Below, piece after piece: positions 24,501 to 37,400 of a DNA stretch of 64,000 nt. The position numbers and the translations under genes were made by a program. The number at the start of each line of letters is the position of its first letter. The stretch's first letter is position 1. Source of the stretch: Halichondria panicea (taxonomy: Eukaryota > Porifera > Demospongiae > Suberitida > Halichondriidae). The stretch spans positions 4,388,412-4,452,411 of the forward strand of contig NC_087385.1 in assembly GCF_963675165.1 (NCBI RefSeq). The letters are read 5' to 3'. Under the pieces are notes generated by a model. The model was given only the letters and a program-made list of their open reading frames with translations, had not been told where the DNA came from and ran no database searches.

Positions 24501-25077
24501 AGGTGAGCCTTTGTGGTCTATATCAGCTATACAATAATGTCCTGTTCTAGATCTTGTATTTAGTGAATGGCTTATTTACTGATTATGGTGTTTTTTGCTT
24601 TGTGTAGGGGAAGCACTGTATTCTGGGCGTGAGTGGGTATGCTATCAGACGTCTCCAAATGGCTGACCTTCACCCCATTGCCATCTGTATCAGACCAGCC
24701 TCTGTTGACGTCATACAGTAAGTGTTGAGCTAGTAGGAAACAGAGAGCACCAGTTATAGTACATGCGTTAACAGCCTGAGGTCAAGTGTTGAGAACATGT
24801 TGTACCTACAGGAATGCACAGTCCAAGAATAGTGTGGACATTTGTAGACAAATACTCGAGAAGGGAGGCAGAATCGAGCAGGAGTTTGCCGAGTTCTTCA
24901 CTGGTACGTTCAACCATATTTTCATTGTACATACGTATTGAATTGTTGTGACAATGCGCCTCCCCTGCAGCTGTGGTGGAGGGCGACTCTGTAGAGGACA
25001 TATACACCAAGGTGAAGAATGTGATCCATGAGCAGTCGGGCAGCTTTATCTGGGTGCCCTCATCAGAGAACATTTAG
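18576..25077 (+). CDS. DLG1: Discs-large type MAGUK scaffold (L27-PDZ-PDZ-PDZ-SH3-GK)
   Basis: Twenty-two exons join in one frame of 810 codons: 18576-18594, 18833-18964, 19186-19334, 19805-19831, 20154-20180, 20465-20506, 20603-20733, 20939-21041, 21114-21186, 21272-21343, 21434-21570, 21852-21980, 22268-22444, 22558-22766, 23296-23472, 23608-23692, 23775-23934, 24105-24206, 24330-24502, 24608-24717, 24812-24903, 24971-25077. The start [20 protein letters not shown] is the L27 domain of DLG1. PDZ1 has [18 protein letters not shown]2 [17 protein letters not shown]3 [16 protein letters not shown]3 begins [15 protein letters not shown] and ends WWQAAL. The HOOK precedes [10 protein letters not shown], and the guanylate-kinase-like domain lacks a catalytic P-loop, as expected. 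DLG proteins set cell polarity and junctions. Exons 4-6 are tiny (27, 27, 42 nt), likely alternatively used. The intron after 20506 starts GCAAGT (GC-AG type). Confidence 0.96.
22019..22180 (+). repeat. Tandem duplication in DLG intron 12
   Basis: A segment containing TATCACTTCCTTCAG and ATCAGGAAGGCTATT through CATACATGTTGTATAT occurs twice (about 22019-22100 and 22108-22180), with a small deletion in the second copy. No coding role. Confidence 0.8.
22924..23230 (-). mobile_element. Transposon fragment with TIRs and a transposase HTH remnant, DLG intron 14
   Basis: GAGCGTTCCTTATATGG at 22924 is repeated inverted at 23214-23230. The minus strand between them has an open 60-codon stretch (22971-23153) with [20 protein letters not shown] and [17 protein letters not shown], which looks like the helix-turn-helix start of a cut-and-paste transposase. 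The rest of the enzyme is absent. Target duplication not clear; superfamily not assigned. Confidence 0.6.
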
Positions 25078-25522
25078 TGATCTAATAAAACATACAGTGT
25101 ACATACAAACTGTACAAATTGTACTTATTTTTGTTTAGGTGCTGACAAGTGTAAAACGTTTTAAAACAGCTTTATTAGATGATAATTATTGATCTTATTG
25201 TTGTGTGCAGATTTTTAGTTCATTGCACTGTTCTATGACTTTGTACCAACCTTCCAACTTAATTAACATTAATTTAATATAATTATACTTTGTCGTGTAT
25301 ATGTAATTAAAAAGGAGCAGTACGTACCGTAAAAACATAATAAGGGCACCACAAAACATTTATATATTACGATTTTTCTTTGGCCCACAAATAGAAAATA
25401 GAACGGAGAAAAATACCCAAGCCTGAACAACTGGCACCTCATTTACAGTGATCGCCAACAATCAATTTATAATGTGAATGAATGGAAAAATGTGTGAATG
25501 CATAAAGAAAATTAATGGAGAG
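25078..25522. other. Convergent spacer between DLG and MRGBP
   Basis: 445 nt between two stop codons, AT-rich. AATAAAA at 25083 lies 6 nt after the DLG stop. CGTACCGTAAAAACATAATA near 25324 resembles a TA-CCGTA transposon edge, but I found no matching opposite end. Otherwise empty. Confidence 0.5.
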
Positions 25523-26190
25523 CTAGTTCTTTCTTCTTTTGCTGCCAGATCTTCCTGTGATTGGCGAGCTGGCTGGGGACAGACTACTGGACTGGAGGCA
25601 CCTACTCTTCTTGGTCCCACCTACCTCCTCTTCAACACCTGCAGAGGGAGGGGAAAGAACAATTATTGCATGTTCATAACAGTTACTGGCAGCATAGATA
25701 ATAGAGCACAGTGTCTCTGCTGGTATAAAAACAACAAAGAAAAACAAAAACCATTACAAAGCTTACCCTCAGCCTCTTTCAGGTACACTCTTATGTCATC
25801 AACCATGTGAGCAGGTAAATTAAAGTCTGTCTCTTCATTCGGAAATGGAAACATCTCTAAATTCTCCTACACAAAATGTATATGATTAACGAGTGTGTGT
25901 GCGTGTGTATGGTGATTGGCTTACTAGTGACTCTAGATCGTACAATGTCCTCAGGTGCTGCCAAATCTGTCTTGTCGTTAAGAACAGTCCTGCTGATTGT
26001 TGCAACTTATGTTGAATGCACACCATATGGAAATTTTTGTTTAGTCCTGCAGAAATACATGTAAATCCATAGCTATATTAATAGCTTAGAGTAGTTTACC
26101 GACAGGCTTGAGTCCATGCATTGAGTGAAAGAGGGCTACCTCCAGCTCTGGAGTCCATTTAACATCTGCAGCAGTCTCAGGCTGAGCCAT
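25523..26190 (-). CDS. MRGBP: MRG/MORF4L-binding protein (TIP60/NuA4 subunit)
   Basis: Four exons (26100-26190, 25925-26046, 25767-25866, 25523-25638) give 142 residues. The core VKWTPELEVALFHSMHGLKP, LNKNFHMVCIQHKL, IWQHLRTLYDLESL and FPFPNEETDFNLP align with human [42 protein letters not shown] and LPFPNPERNFVLP. MRGBP (yeast Eaf7) is a TIP60/NuA4 histone acetyltransferase subunit that contacts MRG15/MORF4L1. The C-terminus is bas ic and Ser-rich (ITGRSGSKRRKN), probably a nuclear localisation signal. It is divergent from huntingtin, 313 nt between start codons. Confidence 0.93.
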
Positions 26191-26503
26191 CCACACACGT
26201 ACACGTACCTATTAAATATACAGGCTTTTTGTGTTGTAGGGTGTAATACTATGTTCTAAATAAAGCCCACTAAATGACCTTTGATCTTTGGCTTTGATGT
26301 GGGCGGACACTCCCCGGGCTTATGTAGATGGGCGTGGCCACTACCAAGATCAAGCTACATGAGCTAGCTAGCTAGCTGTGTCAGATTGTCCTGATCCTGT
26401 GCCTGGTAAGTGTGTGTACTCTTGCAACAAGGCTAACAGAGCCCTAGATATGTAGCTATAACCATGCATCTCTTTCTTATGCTGTTCAGAATAGCCTATG
26501 AGC
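26191..26503. promoter_or_regulatory. Shared divergent upstream region, MRGBP / huntingtin
   Basis: 313 nt between start codons. It includes GTGGGCGGACACTCCCC and GATGGGCGTGGCCACTAC, two GC-rich words that could be Sp/KLF-type sites, and a (GCTA)n run near 26362. Called from layout. Confidence 0.4.
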
Positions 26504-29500
26504 ATGGAGGGCAAGTTAGACCATCCAGGTAGTGGAGGCCATGGACTGAAGGTCCTCTCCAACCTCAAGAAGCATCTCTTTGATATTTCAGACTCATCAA
26601 GGTGAGGGCATGATCGCTGAAGCTACATTGCATGCACTATGTGATTGTCTCCATGTACGTAGCCACAAGTCCAGCGTCATGTCGAGTCGAGAAATATGTG
26701 CATCTTTCGTTGATTTATCAGAGTCTGTCTGCGTTGCTGCTCAGAAGTGAGTCATGGCTGAGTAGACTATGTGTGTTCATAGTGTTATCTTGTAGACCAA
26801 ACTCTGGGCAGCTGCTCTCACAAACTGTGGAGCTACTGGTGCATGCCTGCTCCAGCTCTGATCAGCATATTCGATTGGCCGCTTCAGAAAATCTCAAGAA
26901 ACTTATAAAAGTACGACAAAAATGAATTGTTATGTTGTTGGATTGTTATGAAAGGGAAACGACACAGTTATTCTTACCAATTCACTGTTTACTGATAATT
27001 ACTTTTAACATGTAGGTTCTAATGTTCTCCCATCTGTCTCGCATTCAGCAAGACTTGTTCCACGAATTGAAGAAGGTGAGTACAGATTGGCAATTCAACA
27101 TGTCACTGAGCGTCAGACATAAAATTTCCTTTTCATTGAATCCGTCCCTTATCCACTTCTTGTACTGTACATGTATGTACTCACCTGTTATCCCAACCCC
27201 TGCCACAGAATGGGACGTCTCGCTCTCTGTGTGTGGCCCTGGACTGTTTTGCTGACTTGTTCCCCCTCACACGCCCGGCTAAGGCGAGCAGCTACGCTCA
27301 AGGTCTCCTACCCATCGTGGTGCGACTCACCAACAGGAAGGAGGAGGGTCTCCATGAGGCACTGCAGGGAGCACTGGCCAAGATACTGCCCACCATGACC
27401 CCCTTCTTATCAACAACCAACTTGCAGGTGGGTGTATTGTGACCTACAGTCTGTAGCTGAGGCCTCAAATACCGCCTCCAACTTACCATATTAGTGTGGC
27501 TCATACTGTAGTGAAAGGGTAACCTGTGTTCATGGCTATTGTACTGTATAATATTTATGTATGTCCTTGAAAGCCTACGCTCTCTCTTCAGTTTCTGATG
27601 ACTGGTCTGGTGAACCGACTGCCCACTGGTGCCCCCACCTATCGGAGGATGGCCTCCTCTGCCCTCGTGGCCATTGTGCTCAACTGCAAGGCACCTGACA
27701 CACAGGCAGAGTGGCTCATCAATAAACTTCTCGGTGAGTGTATGGGTCTAACGTTAGGCCATAGCTGTTGTATTCATCTTAGATTCAATTGTACATTACA
27801 TATGCCTAGCCTGAGCTCTGTTTCTTAGCAGGACAGCCTTAACCTTACTGTAATTATTTGTAATTGCTACAGATTTAGGCTGTCATCATCGAGCCAAGAG
27901 TGAGATAGCACAGGGAGTGTTGCTTGTTCTACAACAGCTGTTCACCAACATGACCACCATCACACCTCCACTGGACACTCTGAAACAGGTGAATTTTGTA
28001 ACCACTTGCTAAACTGGTACTAATGAATGTATACTGCACTAGTAATTATTACATTGTATTTTATGTCACTTAATTCAATACCCACTCGGCACATTCCACA
28101 GGCATACTGTTTCCTGGTGAGTTGCTTGCTGTACCGTGAGCCCAACACCATCATATCAGCTCTGGAGTCTCTACATCAGCTCCTCCTATCAGCCACACCA
28201 ACTTTCACCGTCTGGCTCACCACATCCCAGTCAAACGCACAGGTACCTCATTACCAGTACCTCAACCTGTTCTCCATACCTTGGTGCCTAGGTGGCTGTG
28301 GACTACTGGGTCGATGACTCATCCAGCTGTGGCACTCCAACTGACACTCACTCACTTGGAGATGTGAGTCACCACATCTCCACCTACTTTAAATTTACAT
28401 ATAGGAGCTAGACTTTCTATATTAGGCTGCCTTTACTGTAATTATGCACTAGCCAAGTCTCTCCCTCCCTCCCAGTCTCAGGTACTAGAGACTATGTGTG
28501 ACAGCTATTTTGAAAGAGAAGACATCACTCTGAGTTACCCTGAGGAGTCCAGCAACACTGGGATGCCGTCCACAGGGCTCTCCAATGTGGTGGTGCATTC
28601 CCCCTCCTCTGAGAATGAAACCACTCCTATTGTGGGTGTGGTCAAGGTGGTGGTGACTTCTTGTCTAGCGGTCAAAGAGGGGTCAGAGGTCGTATTACAG
28701 AGTCTCATTCAGGTCAGGGAGACTGCACACATTTAGGCTTGTTGCAACTACATGTAACTTAATTATGTCAGTCAAGTGTAAATATGTTATTTTTGTGTCC
28801 TTGCTAGTGGCATTAATTTATTTATCTACAGTACTTGGTGGACACCGTGCTGAAGAATGGACGAGTGAGTGCCCAGAGTCTGGGCCTGGCGTGCATTACA
28901 GCTGCTGTGGACCTGGCACCCTCAGTCCTTCTCTCCCTCGATCTTCTCATTCCCTTCACTACCGCGGGGGACCCCAAACTCAGGAACAGAGCTGTCAAGG
29001 TAAGTAGACTGTGTTGCATAGAAACACTAAGGCTGAAAGGACTTGCTGAATCCACATAGAGAATAGTGATACATGCTACCAAGGTTTTCATGCTCTGATC
29101 TCATGCAGCTCTTGGCGACGGTGATATCAGCTCAGCTGCGGCGTTACCATGGAGATATGTCCCAGTGCCCCCCTCTGGTGAAGACTTGCTGTGAGCTCTT
29201 GGTCACCATGTTGGATGATGACACGTCAGTCGTACTCAAGGCTGTGTGTGAGGCCCTGCAGCTCTGTCTACCATTCCTCGTGTCTTCAACACAGCCCGAG
29301 ATAGGTACACCTGTCTGACACAAACTGATTCTAAAATAGTGTATTACAAATTTTGCTGATGTCAAACAAACTAGCTTGAGAAACATATAGTTGGCTATTG
29401 ACTATACTTGCACATACCCAAATTGGTACAGTTTTGATTGTACTCTAATTACTCGCCCCCTATCCAGTGATAGAGATCTTACACAAGTTGCTGCCATTTC

Positions 29501-31384
29501 GGGAAAGCTCCTACTGGTTGACCAAGGTGGAGCTGCTCCAGACGCTGGGTTGTCTGGACTTCACCTCCCTGGCCGTACTGGACTCACAGCTGCCAGAGGT
29601 GGTCCTCAGCGAGGTCATCTTCAAACTGTTGGGAGATGTCGACCACAGGTACATGTACATGTATTACATGTGTATCATACTGAATGGCATTCGCTTGTCT
29701 ATTTGCATATGTACTCTGAGGTGGTATAATTATGTTTGAAACAAGCTGATTCTGTGTTTGAGTTATTGACTTATAAAAGATCAGGACTGGACTGGTGTAA
29801 CGTACTAGAAATGTTGTTCAATAGACTTTTGATACCACCAACTGAAGCTTGTCATTTTACAAGTCTTTGCTGTAAAGGCTCGATAATTTACAATGGCTTG
29901 TTGTACATTGTAACAGTTCAACTCTCTGTATATACTGCTCATAGTTGTGTGAGTATTTTGTGGAATGACATGTATCTCTCCATATATATCATCAGAGTGC
30001 GTGCTGCAGCGTGTCAGTGTTTGGTTCAGCTGGCCCCTAACCTGGACCCGAGACAGGACCGAGTGCTCTCCCTGGCCAAATACCATTCCTCATCTCTCTT
30101 CCTCCACCTTCACTCCTCGGTACGACAGCTGTCACTAGCCAGCATCGGGGACACCATGGAGAAGCACTCCCCCAAACCACCCCTCGGACTAGAGCACCTC
30201 ATCTGGTTCCTAGTGGGCAAGATCAGGTGAGAGAATAATGTTAAAAACGCTAGAACACAATCAAACATTTCATGTTTTAATTGCAGCTCTTCAATTGATG
30301 CCTCCCTACAACTGGGCTGTCTTGAAGCGCTGCACAGTCTGTGTGAGAGTTTCCCTCCTCCCTCGCTACCGGACGAGTGGGGTTGCACCACAACACCTTG
30401 TACCCTTCTAGACACTCTCCTGCAACTACTTAGGGCCTCCAAAATAGCCTGGGGGGTTCAAGGTGAGATCATATCACTGCCTGGTACTGCCTAGCTGTAA
30501 GTATATACGTCATTGTCCAGTTGCACACTAGCTACTGTTAGTGTGTGCTTGGTGCTACACACAGATAACTAAGTTTCCTCTGTCCCTGCAGCTCACGGGG
30601 ATTTGTTAGAAGTGACGACATCAGTGTTCCTCTCCTGTGCCCTCTCTCACCTACCCTCCTCGCCAACAAGGGACAAGTCCAGTGCCGGCTCCCCCATTGC
30701 CCAGGCAACGCAACTACTGGGGCATGTGGTCAAGCTCCTCTCTGTGTTTGTGCATGTCATAGAAGAGAGAGAACCAGAGATCAGGGAGAAGGTCAGTGTG
30801 CTAGCTGAACAGAGTACATGTAAATGTATTATATGTACCGTAATATTTTGTGGGTAAAAACCTTTGCAAACAAGCAAAATCAGCAGAAACTTTGATCTAA
30901 CTATTGCGTTCTGGCAAGGATTATGTTTTGCCGTTTTGCTAAGTGATCAACGCTTGCAAAGTTCACATAATTATATTTGATGCTTGCTAAATACAGTATC
31001 TCTTCTTTTATCATTTGCTGTGTTCAGGAAGAGCATGGAAGAACTATATCAACACTGTACTTGATTATCTTGTGTTTGCCACAGAAACTTACCAAACCTC
31101 TTCTGTCTCCCAAGAAACCACTTGTCAGTGATTCTCCATCTCCCAGCAAGCCCAAATCACAATCATTAGATCTGTTTCAGAAACCTCCTCTGGCACCAAG
31201 GTACCTATCCCCAGTAGTCTGGTTGTGTAGCTCCCAGCCTGACTCTAACGTATGTGCAGGGATGGTCTGGGCCAGTTTGCCACTCTACCTCAGTTTATGA
31301 GGCTGTATGATGCCTGCAAGTCTGCGTACAGCAACTATAAGGTAGCAGCTGGTGTACTTGCCTGCATGAGTTACCCTCTGTATG

Positions 31385-31415
<31 letters not shown>

Positions 31416-34400
31416 AGCTGTCGCTGGGTTTGGTGGGAACAGACAAATTCTCAAAACTTCTTCAGAATTGTCACAACAGTTTGGCTGCTCTGCTGGAGGT
31501 ATGTGACTATGTGTATTGCTGATTGCATAATTGCAACTGTACCTGTACATGTACCTATCAGATGGCTACCACTGAAGATGTTGGGAAGCATGTTGAAGAG
31601 ATCCTTGGTTACATATCGTACACAGTCAAAGTGGACCCGGCTGGTGGTCTGCTCTGCGTACAGCAGGTGTGTCTCTATGACCTTATCTATATGTATAATC
31701 TAACTGCCTAACTTATGGTACCCCACCCCACCACCAGTTTCTGAATGCCCTGTTTGGCCTGAACATAGCGGCCCAACACACTCATCTCCATTCCCCCTAC
31801 ATATCCTCTCTCCCCTACAACCTAGTCACTCTTAAAGGGTGAGTTGCCATACCTCTATATTGTTGACACTACCAGCTAGCCTTTTTGCTGCTCAGGTCCT
31901 CTGCAAAGTCGGTGTACGGTGTGACAGTTACCGAGCCCCTGGACCAGCTCTTCCCCTGGCTACACGGGGTGCAGTCAGACGGTGAGAGAGACAAGAAGAA
32001 ATTGTGAGTGCTATAAATTATTAGTGTGTAATAACACTTTGTTCAACCAAACTTTTTTCACCGCAGACCTGGCTTGCTTTTGGGGAAAAAAGCGTTGCTA
32101 GGGAAACCAGTCAATTCTGTGGTAAGTGTGTGCTGTACTAGTGGGAAATGTGCATGCAGTAACTGTTTTATCCTTGTCTCTAACTTGTTCAGTCTGCGAT
32201 CAAGGACTTTATTGGCTACTTTGAGCCTCTCGTGGTGCACTCTCTGGCCCGGTTCTCCTCTACCAGCTCCAATGTACTGCAGCAGAGGGTGCTCTTCCTA
32301 CTCGTGCAGCTGCTTAACCTTAAAGTGAGTACACATTTCTGTTATTGTGTCCCCGAATCTCCACAGTGAAAACTCCATATTGTTATGTGCTACAGTCGTA
32401 TATGTGTGTACCCTGTGTGCAGGTTCGCTATGACCTGCTTGACTGCAACCACGCCTTCCTGGACTCAGTGCTCAAGCTCATCAGTCTGATGGAGATGGGT
32501 GTGGTCAAGGGCGGGGAAACGATAGTCCCACATCTCTTCCAGTTCCTCGTGCTACTCGCCTACGACAACTCAAAGCTCATGTCCATACCAGAGGTGTGTG
32601 TGTGTGTGTGGGGGGGGTAACTTAATAGTGCCACACCCCTTATTTGGATATCTTACTGGTCTATGTATAATTATATATTGAGCAACTTTGCACTTCATCT
32701 TTCTCTTCAGGTGATGCAGAAGTGTGACGGAGTGATGGCGTCTGGTCACAATGTTCTCACCTTTGCCATTCCAGCACTGCAGCCGCTAGTGCTCAACCTG
32801 TTTGTGCGTCCTGCTAGAGAGAGCACTGAGCTGGAGATACAGAGGTAGGCATGCTGCACATACTGAGGCATTTCCTGACTTATAGGCACGCTACACACAC
32901 TACTGTAAAGGCATTTCCTGACCTGAGCTTATAGCGTAGAGGTTTGCTTAACTCCAATAATATCTATCTCATTGTTTCTTTCAGGGAGGTTGTGATGAGC
33001 ATGTTGCTGCGTCTTGTGGAGCACTCCAAAGTGGTATCTCTCCTCACTCACGTCCTCGACTGCTACAGGAAGAAGAAACTAAAATGGGAGCAGGTCAGCT
33101 GTTCAATTCTAAAACCACCCTAACAATGTTCCCTGACTACCCTGCTCTAGATATCCTCCTAATGTTCATTTTTTTGTTCCCCCGTTTCCACTGTATAGGC
33201 CTCCAGACAGATATTTGCCGCCCTCTTGCCACAAATCGGGAAGCTGCGAGTGACTCTGAACAGTAGCGGCTCTCTTGTGTCTTTGTACCAACTCCTCACA
33301 GCAATGGACCCATCCGTCATCAGCATTCAGGTGGCCAGGTCAAAGTACACAACAGCAATTAGTTTTTATATTTAGCAATGCTATTACCAACATTATCATT
33401 TTAAGCTCTATATACTGTCCCTGCATGACTTGACTCTGATCTCTAATAAATTTCTGTCTGTAAAAGAATTTATGAATTTGCTCATTCTCTGACAGGCTCT
33501 GTTCACTGCTATTCTCAAGCCGAGGGGGCTGACTTGTGTCACGAGTCTGGTTCGTTGGCTGGGAGGTGTGTGCACTGTGTTGGAGCTGATGGTCTCCTCG
33601 TGTCACGAGAAACTAGTCCTTCAGACTATTAGGTGAGGCCCTCTCAGTCCTAGATATACAGACTATTAGGTGAGGCCCTCTCAGTCCTAGATACAGACTA
33701 TTAGGTGAGGCCCTCTCAGTCCTAGATACAGACTATTAGGTGAGGCCCTCTCTTGTCAGTCCTAGATACTACATACTATTAGGTGAGGCCCTCTCTTGTC
33801 AGTCCTAGATACAGACTATTAGGTGAGGCCCTCTCTTGTCAGTCCTAGATACAGACTATTAGGTGAGGCCCTCTCTTGTCAGTCCTAGATACTACAGACT
33901 ATTAGGTGAGGCCCTCTCTTGTCAGTCCTAGATACTACAGACTATTAGGTGAGGCCCTCTCTTGTCAGTCCTAGATACTACAGACTATTAGGTGAGGCCC
34001 TCTCAGTCCTAGATACTACAGACTATTAGGTGAGGCCCTCTCTTGTCAGTCCTAGATACTACAGACTATTAGGTGAGGCCCTCTCTTGTCAGTACTACAC
34101 TGTATAAGTACTGTACACAAGAAGGTTTAAAATTTTTGTTGTGAACATGGTGACAAAAGTAAGTTCCTCCGATACCCATCGATTATATGGATCTAGAGCC
34201 AATGAATGGTTATATAGTCTCCAAGTTTTGTAGTATAACTTGCATTCTAATAAGCAGTTATCAATAATCGTATATGGAGAAAATTAGCAAAAATGTATTT
34301 AAGAACTGGATCACGTGATCGTGTAGACCTCCTCTGGCGATGGCGTATTAAACCAGTACATTTAGATTCATTGCCTGCCTAAACCACCAGGTCGGGTTTC

Positions 34401-37400
34401 AGGGTTGTACTTCTTTCCTACTAATTATTCACCACTAGCACTGGTCTGATAGAATGTAGTTTAAGGTAGTTAAACGTAGTTAATGAGGGAATCGCCTTAC
34501 CTTTAGGTAAGGGGTACACAGACATACGGGCATGCCCCTTTGTGCTACGCTACCGTGCATGCGTAGCCTACACGTGCAAGTACAGCTGCTTACAAAACTG
34601 ATCTACTGGCTGCTCAATTTTCGAGCCTCCCACCCCCCAGTCGGTTACCACCTATCACCTATTTCCATCTGACGATGTAATTACCGGGAGGGGGCTGAAT
34701 GAGGGCCCCCCCAAACACTTACTCCCCCAAAACTTAACCACAGTCACGTGACTCTCGACCTCTAGGGCGACAGAGTCCACGGGACACGTGACGCCAGCTT
34801 AGACCTGGTACTACTGCCAAAATGTAAATAATATCCGCGCATCGGATATGACACTCTAGTTATTGCAACACTCTTGCGACCGTAGTTAAACCCCTATCTC
34901 TTACTGGGTCGAACTGAATAATAGCAATTCATTATCACAAACACAATGGTAGCTGTAGGTCTTACAAATTATTTCTCCACGACCAACGACGACAGTTTTA
35001 AGTGTGGAGTCTGACCTAAACTGTAGTTGAGTGTGGATTTTCTAGTTTCTGATAAAAAGTGATACCCTAGAAAATAACCCACCCACATATAACTGAAGGG
35101 GGCGAGTTCCATCCATCCATCAAAGTCCCTATCCCCCCCCCCATATTTGCACTGCTACTCTTACCCCCTACAGTCCTTTGAGCTTCCATGTTCCCTCATT
35201 GAGCACCAGTCTGGCAAGTGTGGAGGTGGAGGATGGAGAAGAGGTGTCACATGAGCCGTCCCACAAGCTGGCAGTGTTCCTACAGGGAGCTCTCACTCTA
35301 GCTACCAGTGCCCTCAACCAACTACTATCACAAGTGGGTAGTCTACGGTATACTGTAGTACTACAGTGTAATAATTATGATAATACACACTTGATTTGCA
35401 TATCATTTTACATTGATTGCTACATTGTATTGACAGAAATCAGCAGAGGACCACAGCTTACTGTCTTTCCTGACAGTGAACTTGCTGCTCCTGCTACAAA
35501 AGCTAGTCACGGGTACGTATGTGTGCATGCATACACTGTTAGTTGTGTACACAGTAATGATGATACAGGTTCCTTTCCATCTGTGCGTGGTGCGTTTGAG
35601 AGTTTGCCGGTTCCTGGTATGCTTGAGAGGGCAGTGTCTGACCTGGCCACACCCTACCCCCTCCTCACACTCTCCTATATCAACTTCACTATGGTTACTC
35701 ACGGCATCAAAGCTCCACTGGTACGTATATGCATGCAGTTCTGGCTCTCAATGTGTCATCAATCCAATGCCTATACTGAACAAATATAACAGGTGTAACA
35801 TTCATGTACATGTATGTAGCTGGATTGATTATTATTCACAACCCCCCCCCCCCCCAGCTGTTAGAATTCCTGGTTGGCAAGGAGAGCACTGGGGTTAGCT
35901 CGAGGCATCTTCTCCAACACACCACATTGTTGCTCCTCAACAAGCACTGGACAGAGGGTCAGCTGACCTCTGACCCCCAGGTCTGTGCTGCTCTAGCCAA
36001 GTCCCCTGCCCTCTTACATCACTGTCAAAAACCAGGAGTAAGGAAATTCATCAAGTGAGTACAGTCCCCCTTGACTTCCCTTGAGTGCTAAGCAATTATT
36101 ATAGACTTCTAACTCTCTTCTTTATTACATGACAGCTAGTACAGTTAACTCTATATTGCACATGGTTGTGGCTGTACAGGTTTGCACAGGAGGAGGCAGA
36201 GGTGCAGGAGTGCTTGGTGCGACTCATCAAGAGCACTGACATTAGTGGCATACAGAACTGTGTGAATGTGGTGCGACTGGTCTCGTCCATTCCCTGTCTG
36301 GACACGTTCAATTACCTTTGCTCTGTTGTCATACCAACCACCACCACCTCACTGAGAAGAGCAGCAGAGAAAGTGGCGATCGAGATGCTCAATAGTAAGT
36401 CTGTATCCATCCATTACTGCCCGTATAGCTGGAAATTTTCGTGAGGTGCAAAATTTCGTGTTTTTCAAGGGCAGAGCAGCTAATGCGAACATTACAAACG
36501 GGATAAACTCCCACGCACCAGTATTTCACATGCAAAGCTATTGGTGGGTGTGGTTTTCTGGCATTGAAACGCAAATATTAGAACCCACAAAAATTTCTGC
36601 TGAGGGCTCTGGAGCCAAATTTGCACCCACGAAAATTTCCCGCTATACGATATGTGCATGTGTATGCAACATGTTGTAGGCAGCCAAGACTGCTTGTGTA
36701 GGTGCATACGTGTTTTAGATAATTCAATCACCAACTACTCGCTGTTCTCCAGGTGGTGCACTGGAACTGGCAGTGGAGGACGTGAGGGCAGCCATTGCTG
36801 AGCTATCGTCTAACCGAGAAATGTGAGCTTTGATCTCTCTACCTCCTTGTCACCCTTAGCTTCATGTGTCCATCTCCACACAGATGCGGTGATTTGCTGG
36901 CTAAACTAAATGCACTCTCCACTGACCAGACACAGGAGGCTGACACACCATCACTGCCCATACCACCCAACCTGGATATGAAGGATATCAACAAGGTACA
37001 TGTACATGTAGGTGATGATGCATCAAATTTACGATTTTGCTCAATTAAATTGACTTTTTGTTCCATAATAAGCATTGCATTTTACGGGGTCACTCATACA
37101 TGTGCACTGTACTACTATTTCCATGTCTGCTGTCGGTGTTATTTGACCTTTGCCCTGCAGGAATGGTATATTGAGAAGGTAAAGGGGTTCTGCCGAGTGC
37201 CAGGTGTGAGTGGTGACGTGTGTGCTGCACTGCTTAGCCCTCTGAATGTGGATGATGTCACCAACATCATTGAGGATCCTGACTTTCCTCTGGTACATAC
37301 GTACTTTGTGTGATGTACCAAGTACGAATGTATAGGGCTGTACGTATGTGTAAGCAGTAAGGAATTTATATTTGGGGTAGTGTTGGAGAGAATAATTTAT

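Noticed and set aside
33631-34093. Regular repeats that look at first like a CRISPR array
   Set aside because: Units are contiguous tandem copies without unique spacers, inside a eukaryotic intron; it is a minisatellite.
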